Shown here in pieces: positions 8,971 to 15,168 of a stretch of DNA of 64,000 bases. Under the pieces are notes generated by a model. That model did no database searches. It saw nothing but the letters and a program-made list of their open reading frames with translations, and had not been told where the DNA came from. Source of the stretch: Pseudoduganella umbonata (GTDB taxonomy: Bacteria; Pseudomonadota; Gammaproteobacteria; Burkholderiales; Burkholderiaceae_D); NCBI RefSeq assembly GCF_014192225.1, contig NZ_JACHXS010000002.1:62001-126000 (forward strand), written 5' to 3'. The number at the start of each line of letters is the position of its first letter. The stretch's first letter is position 1. Made by a program: the position numbers and the translations under genes.

Positions 8971-9321
8971 TCAGTCGATCTTCCATGCATAGTCGACCCG
9001 CGTCCACGTATCGGCCGGCGCGCCGTCCTTCGAACCCGGCGCGAACTTGCACGCGGCCAGCTTGCGCAGCGCGGCGGTATCCAGCGACTTGTAGCCGCTC
9101 GACTTGTTGATGCGCGAATCCTTCACTTCTCCGCCGGCGGAAACCAGCAGCGACATCGACACCGTGCCTTGCTCTTCGTTCACCAGCGCGTTACGCGGGT
9201 AATCGGCCTTGCAGTTACGGGCATCGGGAGTGGCCGGGACTTCGACGGCGGACGCGGCACCGGAAACGAGCAGCGCGGCAAACAGACCCAGGTAATGCTT
9301 GGCGGAGATTTTGTTGGACAT
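8971..9321 (-). CDS. Secreted TonB C-terminal-domain protein
   Basis: 116 residues. A signal peptide (about residues 1-26, cleavage near ASA) is followed directly by a TonB-like C-terminal domain: YPRNALVNEEQGTVSMSLLVSAGG and the SGYKSLDTAALRKLAACKF helix. Unlike a true TonB there is no retained membrane anchor followed by a proline-rich spacer, so the mature protein should be soluble in the periplasm. One cysteine pair (NCKAD, AACKF) could form a disulfide. It has its own module-type promoter (copy 2) and terminator. Such a free domain could bind receptor TonB boxes or envelope partners without energising them; that is inference. It could instead be an envelope assembly protein using the same fold. 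Confidence 0.8.
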   Translation of the reverse strand: MSNKISAKHYLGLFAALLVSGAASAVEVPATPDARNCKADYPRNALVNEEQGTVSMSLLVSAGGEVKDSRINKSSGYKSLDTAALRKLAACKFAPGSKDGAPADTWTRVDYAWKID

Positions 9322-9390
9322 GATTTTTTTTCCTCAGAAGTTAATGACAGTTAGCCGGGCGAGATCGCCTTGGCTGTCTCCTGAATTAAC

Positions 9391-9447
9391 GTTGTTGCAT
9401 TGCAGTGTAGGCAAACTCGCGTCATAACAAAACTTTTCATTTGTGAT
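9391..9447 (-). promoter_or_regulatory. Shared promoter module, copy 2
   Basis: Minus strand: ATCACAAATGAAAAGTTT, then TACACT as -10 (9404-9409), then GCAATGCAACAAC. Drives the TonB-C protein gene at 8971-9321. The rest of 9322-9570 has no other feature I can support. Confidence 0.75.
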
Positions 9448-9574
9448 GTGATCCATTCGCCGATCAAATGACTCGGCCTGCAAATAAAGGGTTTTCATCA
9501 CGTTCCGGCATGACCGCCGGCGCTGAAAGACATAAAGCTGAAGACACCGGCCAATGCGTCGCGCCATAAAAAAA

Positions 9575-9589
9575 GCCGGCAATGCCGGC
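9575..9589 (-). terminator. Terminator of small-protein gene 9618-9863
   Basis: GCCGGC-AAT-GCCGGC with A-run on the left and T-run on the right; lies 28 bases past the stop of the minus-strand gene. Confidence 0.85.
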
Positions 9590-9617
9590 TTTTTATCGTG
9601 GTGCGAGATCGGGTGGA

Positions 9618-9863
9618 TCAGTCGCGGCCTGCCAGGTTGCGCAGTTCGGCGGCCTGGCTCGGCGACAGCCTGTCGAAGTCTTTCGCCAGGCGCAGCAGGG
9701 CCTCGCGCTCGCGCAGCGAAGACGACTGCGAAGCGCTGCCATGCGAGGCGGCGGCGGCGAACGGTGCGAAGGCAAGCATCTTGCCGAAGAAGTTCATGGC
9801 AGCGCGACCCACGGTGTCCAGATAGCCGCGGGTGGCAGGCGTGGTGATGAGTGCGGTAGACAT
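9618..9863 (-). CDS. Small protein of unknown function, MSTA-type paralogue 2
   Basis: 81 residues, start MSTALITTPATRGYLDTVGR, clearly related at the N-terminus to the 8423-8689 product, with a divergent middle and a C-terminal charged helix (REREALLRLAKDFDRLSP). The centre is Ala/Ser-rich. Start fixed by AGGAACTGAC upstream and by alignment with the paralogue. The open frame continues upstream only because of codon bias in the antisense of the permease gene. It sits behind promoter module copy 3 and ends in the same hairpin as its neighbours. Function unknown; a small cytoplasmic regulator or a secreted/processed peptide are both possible. Confidence 0.7.
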   Translation of the reverse strand: MSTALITTPATRGYLDTVGRAAMNFFGKMLAFAPFAAAASHGSASQSSSLREREALLRLAKDFDRLSPSQAAELRNLAGRD

Positions 9864-9882
9864 GTCAGTTCCTGAAAAGAGT

Positions 9883-9939
9883 GTTGATGCAGTGCAGTAT
9901 AGGGACGTCCAGGTCATAAATAAACTTTTGATTCGTGAT
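9883..9939 (-). promoter_or_regulatory. Shared promoter module, copy 3
   Basis: Minus strand: ATCACGAATCAAAAGTTT, -10 TATACT (9896-9901), GCACTGCATCAAC. Same length and spacing as copies 1 and 2. Confidence 0.75.
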
Positions 9940-9985
9940 TCCCGCCATTCGCGAAACGTATACTTATCGAAGAGAAAACGGTCAC

Positions 9986-10023
9986 TGTCCGATGCCGAAC
10001 ACCAAGTTGTCCGTCCCCGGACA
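9986..10023 (+). promoter_or_regulatory. Two tandem palindromes, candidate enhancer-binding-protein sites
   Basis: TGTCCG-ATGC-CGAACA (9986-10001) and TGTCCG-TCCC-CGGACA (10008-10023), centres 22 bp apart, i.e. about two helical turns and on the same DNA face. They lie 31-68 bp upstream of the sigma-54 core at 10054, as expected for an NtrC-type activator. Confidence 0.6.
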
Positions 10024-10053
10024 GCACCAGGCCAGCCTTCCTGTAGAAGGGAT

Positions 10054-10068
10054 TGGCACAATGCTTGC
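10054..10068 (+). promoter_or_regulatory. Sigma-54 promoter core (-24/-12)
   Basis: TGGCAC-N5-TTGC, an exact match to the RpoN core spacing, 36 bases before the permease ATG at 10104. Confidence 0.75.
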
Positions 10069-10103
10069 GTAGCAGACAAGATCGAAAACCAAAGGAGACA
10101 ACG

Positions 10104-12506
10104 ATGCGCCTGCGCGACTTCCGCATTGGCTGGCGAGTCCTGGCTCGGCAGCCGATGCATACGGCTGCGATGCTGCTTGGCCTCGCCGTCGGGCTGGCCA
10201 CTGCCTTCCTGCTGCTGGCATTCGTCCATTACTCGTTCAGCTATGACAGCGCGGTGCCGGACAACCGCAACGTCTATGTCTTCAAGCACAAGCTGAAACT
10301 GCTGGCCGAGCCGCACTGGATCGAGCAGATGCCGCTGCCCGCCTACGACGTGGTGGCCGACAGTGGCTTGCCGCTGACGCTGTGCGTCATGATTCCCCAC
10401 GGGGAAACGGTCAACGTGAACGGCAAGCTGCAGGATATCGAGTTCACCGAAGTCAGCGCCACTTTCCCCGCCATGTTCGGCGTGCGCGCGCTGGCAGGCG
10501 ACCTGGCGGCCGCGCTGGCCCGGCCGGACGGGCTCGCGCTCACGCCGCGCGGCGCCGCGAACCTGTTCGGCACGGCGGCGGCACTTGGCAGCACGGTCGA
10601 GGTCAACGGCCGCGTGCTGCGCGTGCTGGCACTGCTGCCCGAGCCGCAGCCGAATACCACGTTGCCCTACACCGCGCTGGTGGGCGAGGGCACGGTGCTG
10701 TGGAAGCCCGGCGAGCGCGAACAGCAGCGGTATAACTGGACGGGACTTGCGGGCAAGCTGTACGCCAGGGCACCGGGCGTGCAAGCGCAGGCAATGGCCG
10801 CGCCGGTACAGCAGGAGGCCAATCGCGTGGTTGCGGCGATGCTGGGGGCCGATGCCATGCGCAAGGTGGGCGGCACGATGGTGGAAGTGGCCGTTACGCC
10901 GCTGGCCGAGGCTTACTTCGACACCGACGTCGCGGTCTTCCATGGTGGTGCGCGCGCGTCGAAGGCGCGCGTGCTGGCACTGGCCGGGCTGGCGCTGCTG
11001 ATCATTGCGCTGGCCGCCACCAACTACGTCAACCTCGCCACCGTGCGCGTGCTGGCGCGCGGCCGGGAGATCGCGGTGCGCAAGACGCTGGGCGCCGGCG
11101 CGGGCCGGCTGGCCACGCAGTTCGTGGCCGAATCGGCCGCCGTGGCCCTTGCCGCGACGGGCCTGGGCCTGATGCTGGCCTGGCTGCTGCTGCCCATGTT
11201 CTCGGAACTGATGGACCGTCCGCTGGCCGCTTTCCTGTCGCCGGCGTCGCTGCTGGCGGCAGTGGCAATCGGACTGGCAACGGGCCTGGCGTGCGGCATC
11301 TGGCCGGCGCGGATGGCGCTGCGCGTCTTGCCGGCACGGGCGCTGGCTGGCCGGGCCGGCAGCGAGCCGGCGGGCAATGCCTGGCTGCGCCGCGCGCTGA
11401 CCGTCTTCCAGTTCGCCGCTGCGATCAGCCTGTGCGCGCTGGCGCTGGCCATCGGCTGGCAGGCCCGTTTCGCGGCACGGGCCGATCCCGGCTTCGCGGT
11501 GGACGAGTTCATCCTGATGCACCTGCACCACGAGGCCTCCGCCGGGAAGCGGCAGGCCTTCCTCGAGGCGGTCGAGCGCCTGCCGGGCATCGGCGGCGCG
11601 GCGCTGATCGACCTGCCGTTCGGCTACCCGATGGTGCGCAACAGCACCGCGTTCCGCGGGCCGGCCGGGGTCGAGCAGCGCCTTGAAATGAGCCTGGTCA
11701 GCCCGAACTTCTTTGCCGTGACCGGGATCGTGCCGGTGGCGGGAACCGGTTTCGATGGCGGCCGTCCGGCGGCGCCGCAGAAAAACGACGTCATCCTGAA
11801 CGGGGCCGCCGCGCGTGCGCTCGGTTTCGCTTCCGAGGCCGCCGCCGTGGGCCAGGCCGTGATGATGGGCAGCGTACCGCTGCGCGTGGTCGGCATCGCT
11901 CCGCCACTGCGGCACAAGGGCTCGCGCTATCCTTTGACGGCGATGGTGTACATGGTGGCGCAAGCCGACGCGAACCTTGTCATGCTGCGTACCCGGCTGG
12001 ACGCCGATGTCCTGGAAAAAGCGCTGCTGCCATTGCGGGAGCGTTACTTACCCGGACAGCCGCTCCGGGTACAGCGGGCCCGCGCCGTGTTCGAGGACGG
12101 CAGCGCCGACGACCGGCGCATTGCCCGCCTGCTCACGCTGGGTACCGCGGTCGCCACCGGCATCGCCGCGTTCGGCATCTACGTGCTGGCCGCCGGCAGC
12201 GTGCAGCGGCGCGGCCGGGAAATCGCACTGCGCAAGCTGCACGGCGCCGGCGGCCGGGCCATCGCGCTGCTGGTCGGCACCGAGTTCGCCTTGCTGCTGC
12301 TGGCGGCCGCCGCGCTGGCACTGCCGCCGGCCGGCTTCGCCATCGCGCACTACCTGGCCGGCTTTGCGGAGGCGACGGCTCATGCCTGGTGGGCACTGCC
12401 GGCCGCGCTGATCGTCGGCGTACTGACGGCATTGGGCGCCACGCTGCGCCATGCCATCGTGGCGATGCGGGTAATGCCGGTGGCGGCGTTACGGCAGGGG
12501 GAGTAA
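10104..12506 (+). CDS. MacB/FtsX-type ABC transporter permease, large two-domain form
   Basis: 800 residues. Layout: an N-terminal membrane helix (about 15-40), a MacB-like periplasmic core domain (to about 270), a three-helix FtsX domain (about 290-440), a second periplasmic domain, and a C-terminal FtsX domain (about 680-800). This is the duplicated FtsX architecture of efflux or lipoprotein-handling type VII ABC permeases. No ATPase or HlyD-type partner gene is adjacent in this window, which is unusual, so it must use a partner encoded elsewhere. The ATG at 10104 has AAAGGAGACA upstream; an earlier in-frame ATG lies inside the sigma-54 promoter region and is unlikely. The promoter implies control by an NtrC-family activator, probably in response to envelope or export stress. 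Confidence 0.88.
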   Translation: MRLRDFRIGWRVLARQPMHTAAMLLGLAVGLATAFLLLAFVHYSFSYDSAVPDNRNVYVFKHKLKLLAEPHWIEQMPLPAYDVVADSGLPLTLCVMIPHGETVNVNGKLQDIEFTEVSATFPAMFGVRALAGDLAAALARPDGLALTPRGAANLFGTAAALGSTVEVNGRVLRVLALLPEPQPNTTLPYTALVGEGTVLWKPGEREQQRYNWTGLAGKLYARAPGVQAQAMAAPVQQEANRVVAAMLGADAMRKVGGTMVEVAVTPLAEAYFDTDVAVFHGGARASKARVLALAGLALLIIALAATNYVNLATVRVLARGREIAVRKTLGAGAGRLATQFVAESAAVALAATGLGLMLAWLLLPMFSELMDRPLAAFLSPASLLAAVAIGLATGLACGIWPARMALRVLPARALAGRAGSEPAGNAWLRRALTVFQFAAAISLCALALAIGWQARFAARADPGFAVDEFILMHLHHEASAGKRQAFLEAVERLPGIGGAALIDLPFGYPMVRNSTAFRGPAGVEQRLEMSLVSPNFFAVTGIVPVAGTGFDGGRPAAPQKNDVILNGAAARALGFASEAAAVGQAVMMGSVPLRVVGIAPPLRHKGSRYPLTAMVYMVAQADANLVMLRTRLDADVLEKALLPLRERYLPGQPLRVQRARAVFEDGSADDRRIARLLTLGTAVATGIAAFGIYVLAAGSVQRRGREIALRKLHGAGGRAIALLVGTEFALLLLAAAALALPPAGFAIAHYLAGFAEATAHAWWALPAALIVGVLTALGATLRHAIVAMRVMPVAALRQGE

Positions 12507-12526
12507 GCCATTCGGCGGAGGATCTT

Positions 12527-12551
12527 GCAAATGAGAAGTGTTATCATTTGC
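12527..12551 (+). promoter_or_regulatory. Fur box upstream of TonB receptor
   Basis: Perfect inverted repeat GCAAATGA-N9-TCATTTGC. The 25-bp layout matches the candidate site before feoA (39352-39376) and resembles overlapping Fur hexamers. An ATG inside it (12538) is therefore not the start codon. Confidence 0.75.
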
Positions 12552-12579
12552 GTTTGGTCAATCCCCATCGCACCCTCCC

Positions 12580-14670
12580 ATGTCTTCCCGCACCCTCCGC
12601 CTGCCCTTTCCCGCACTTTCCCGTTGCGCCGCGGCCATTTCGGCCGCGTTCGCTGCCTTCACCGTAGCCGTTCCCGCCCTTGCGCAGGAAGCGGGCGAGC
12701 CGCTGGAAACCGTGACGGTGACGGGCAACTGGCTCGGCTCTGGCCTGCAGAACAGCGTCAAGAACTTTGCCGGCGCACGCACCGTCGTGCAGAAGGAGGA
12801 CATCGATGCCACCGGCGCGGCCAATATCGGCGACGTGCTGCGCCGCATCCCGGGCGTGCAAAGCACGGACAATTCGGGCACCGCAGGCAGCGCCATTTCG
12901 CTGAACATCGGCGTGCGGGGCCTGGCGGGGCGCTATTCGCCGCGCTCGACGATCCTGCTCGACGGCGTGCCGCTGGCGGTGGCGCCGTATGGCCAGCCGC
13001 AGCTGTCGTTCGCCCCCGTCAGCCTGAACAACATCGAGGCGATCGACGTGGTGCGCGGCGGCGGCGCGGTGCGCTACGGCCCGCAGAACGTGGGCGGCAT
13101 CATCAATTTCACGACGCGTTCGATTCCCGAAGCGCCCGGGATTGCCGGCGATGCGTCGGTGCGCTACAACCACTTCGGCGAGGGCGGCCATAGTACCCAG
13201 TACAGCGCCTTCGTCGGCAGCCAGCTCGATAATGGCTTCGGTGTCGCGCTGCTGTATTCCGGCATCGACGGCAGCGGCTGGCGCGAAGGCAGCGACGAAA
13301 AGGTCAACGACTTCGCCGTGAAGTTCCGCTACCTGCTGGACGCGGGCGCGCAAATCTACGGAAAGCTGTCGTACTACGATGTGAAGTCGATGACGCCCGG
13401 CGGCCTGACCGTGGCGCAATACGACGCCAATCCGTTCCAGAACACCCGCCCCACCGACTACTGGGACGGCGACCGCAAGGGCATCGACCTCGGCTACCTG
13501 AACACCATTTCCACCACGCAGGAAGCGGAGGTCAAGGTGTACTACAACGAGAGTTCGCGCAGCAGTGCGCTGATCAATGCCGGCCGCACCGCCATGACCT
13601 ACCAGCCGCGCAACTACCAGGTGCTGGGCGTGGAACCGCGCTACACCCAGCGCGTGAAATGGGGCGCCGCCACGCACGACGTGACGGCCGGCTACCGCTA
13701 CCTGCGCGAGCGCGGCGACGACAACAACTACACCGTGACCGTGGCCACCGGCGTGCAGGGCGCCACCGCCACCTTCGACAACGAGACCGATGCCCACGCC
13801 CTCTACGTCGACGACCGTATCGCCTACGGTGCCTGGCGCATCACGCCGGGCGTGCGCTTTGAAAAAATCGATTCCCTGCGCACCGACCGCGCCGGCGGCC
13901 GCGACTTCGACACGTCGAACGACAAGGCGCTGCCGTCGCTGAACGTGGCCTACCTGGTCGATCCGGCGCTGACGGTATTCGCGAACTACGGCACCTCGTT
14001 CGGCCCGGTGCAGAACACCCAGCTCAATTCGCAGACGGCGGCCAACCCGCTGAAACCGGAACTGGCGAAGACCGTGGAACTGGGCGCGCGCTGGAAGGCC
14101 CGCGGGCTGGCGGCCGAGGCCACGCTGTACCGCCTGCGCTTCGACAACCAGATCCTGCAGGTGCCGGGCAGCACGCCGGCCACGTTCCGCAACATCGGCG
14201 CCACGCGGCATGAAGGCATCGAGACGGCCGTCGACTACCGTTTCGACGGCGCGCTGGAAGGTTTCAATGTCTACGCGAACTGGAACTACACGAAGGCGAT
14301 CCAGGAGTCGGGCAACACGGCCGGGCTGGACGTGCCGTTCTACGCGCGCCGTACCGGCACGGTCGGCGCCCGCTACGAGACCGGCGCATTCTCCGCCGGC
14401 CTGTCGGCTACCGCGCAGAGCAGGCAGTTCTCCGATGCGGAAAACACCATCGCGGAAACCGCGAACGGCGGCGTGGGCAGCATCCCCGGCTTCGGTACCG
14501 TCAACGGCCAGGTGGGCTGGAAGCTGCCGGGCAGGCCCGGCGTGCAGCTGCTGGCCGGCGTGAACAACCTGGCCGACAAGCGCTACTACACGCGCAACGT
14601 GGATGGCAATCTCGGCCGGATGGTGGCCGCGCCGCGCACCGCCTGGGTGCAGGCCAGGATGACCTTCTGA
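12580..14670 (+). CDS. TonB-dependent outer-membrane receptor, iron-complex type (FecA-like)
   Basis: 696 residues with a signal peptide (cleavage near ALAQE), a TonB-box-like LETVTVTGN, a plug domain (RIPGVQSTDN to about residue 185, including IRG-type GVRGLAGRYSPRSTILLDGVPL) and a beta-barrel ending in the typical aromatic C-terminus (ARMTF). It should import a ferric chelate; the close match of plug motifs is to the ferric citrate-type group, though the ligand is not certain. Short by an N-terminal signalling domain, so it is not a transducer of the FecR/FecI type. A Fur box directly upstream supports iron repression. The ATG at 12580 lacks a clear ribosome site. The stop codon sits in an 8-bp tandem repeat (TGACCTTC). 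Confidence 0.9.
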   Translation: MSSRTLRLPFPALSRCAAAISAAFAAFTVAVPALAQEAGEPLETVTVTGNWLGSGLQNSVKNFAGARTVVQKEDIDATGAANIGDVLRRIPGVQSTDNSGTAGSAISLNIGVRGLAGRYSPRSTILLDGVPLAVAPYGQPQLSFAPVSLNNIEAIDVVRGGGAVRYGPQNVGGIINFTTRSIPEAPGIAGDASVRYNHFGEGGHSTQYSAFVGSQLDNGFGVALLYSGIDGSGWREGSDEKVNDFAVKFRYLLDAGAQIYGKLSYYDVKSMTPGGLTVAQYDANPFQNTRPTDYWDGDRKGIDLGYLNTISTTQEAEVKVYYNESSRSSALINAGRTAMTYQPRNYQVLGVEPRYTQRVKWGAATHDVTAGYRYLRERGDDNNYTVTVATGVQGATATFDNETDAHALYVDDRIAYGAWRITPGVRFEKIDSLRTDRAGGRDFDTSNDKALPSLNVAYLVDPALTVFANYGTSFGPVQNTQLNSQTAANPLKPELAKTVELGARWKARGLAAEATLYRLRFDNQILQVPGSTPATFRNIGATRHEGIETAVDYRFDGALEGFNVYANWNYTKAIQESGNTAGLDVPFYARRTGTVGARYETGAFSAGLSATAQSRQFSDAENTIAETANGGVGSIPGFGTVNGQVGWKLPGRPGVQLLAGVNNLADKRYYTRNVDGNLGRMVAAPRTAWVQARMTF

Positions 14671-14680
14671 CCTTCTGACC
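14660..14680 (+). repeat. 8-bp tandem repeat across the receptor stop codon
   Basis: TGACCTTC TGACCTTC TGACC; the second TGA (14668-14670) is the stop of the receptor gene. Confidence 0.8.
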
Positions 14681-14698
14681 GCTTGGCTTTTTAACTTT

Positions 14699-15040
14699 TC
14701 AACCGGCGAGGGCCGGCTCGGCCAGCGGCGCCAGCCCATAGGCGGCGCGGGCCTTGTCGCATTCCGGCGTGTACGCGCTGAAATCGCGGCAGGTGGCCGA
14801 ACGCAGCGGGTAGATCGTGCAGCCGACCTTGCCGCCCACGTCGCCTTCGAGCGCCACGCAGCGCACCGGCGTTCTTTCCGTGCCGCGCATGGCGATGCGG
14901 TGCGGCGTAATGGGAATGGTCATGTGGCGCGGCACCGTGCCGCCGGGATGGGCATCGCTTTCGCCCCAATAGAAGGACACGCGGTAATGCGCGCAGCATG
15001 CACCGCAGTCCTGGCAAACGTCGGAAGTGGATTCGGACAT
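14699..15040 (-). CDS. YkgJ-family cysteine-cluster protein
   Basis: 113 residues with the family metal-binding pattern: C9-x2-C12-x2-C15-C16 (CQDCGACC) at the N-terminus, then C71, C84 (GCTIYPLR, TCRDF) and C94. Family knowledge: YkgJ-like proteins are assumed to bind zinc or an iron-sulfur cluster; the role is not established. The start MSESTSDVCQ at 15040 puts the CxxCxxCC motif at the usual distance from the N-terminus. It is the last of three minus-strand genes (M14 peptidase, FUSC protein, this gene), 128 bases after the FUSC stop, so it may or may not be in the same transcript. Confidence 0.85.
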   Translation of the reverse strand: MSESTSDVCQDCGACCAHYRVSFYWGESDAHPGGTVPRHMTIPITPHRIAMRGTERTPVRCVALEGDVGGKVGCTIYPLRSATCRDFSAYTPECDKARAAYGLAPLAEPALAG

Positions 15041-15168
15041 CGTGTACAGGCCGAGTTGAGCTTGGCCTGGAATGATATCAGGACGACCACGGATCAGGTA
15101 CTCCCGGCGTGCTGCCGCGGGCGCACCTGCGCCCGCATCTGCGCCCGCATCTGCGTCTACTTCCGCGC

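Noticed and set aside
8715..9939. AAAAGTTT in the shared promoters as a FliA (sigma-28) -35 box
   Set aside because: It matches TAAAGTTT at 7 of 8 positions, but no GCCGATAA-like -10 occurs 11 bases later in any of the three copies; the conserved -10 is TAyACT at another spacing.
9618..11963. 781-codon minus-strand frame covering the small protein and the permease antisense
   Set aside because: Only the last 81 codons have a ribosome site, paralogue and terminator; the rest is antisense to the permease gene.
12538..12579. Earlier ATG for the TonB receptor
   Set aside because: It lies inside the Fur-box palindrome and adds residues before the signal peptide.
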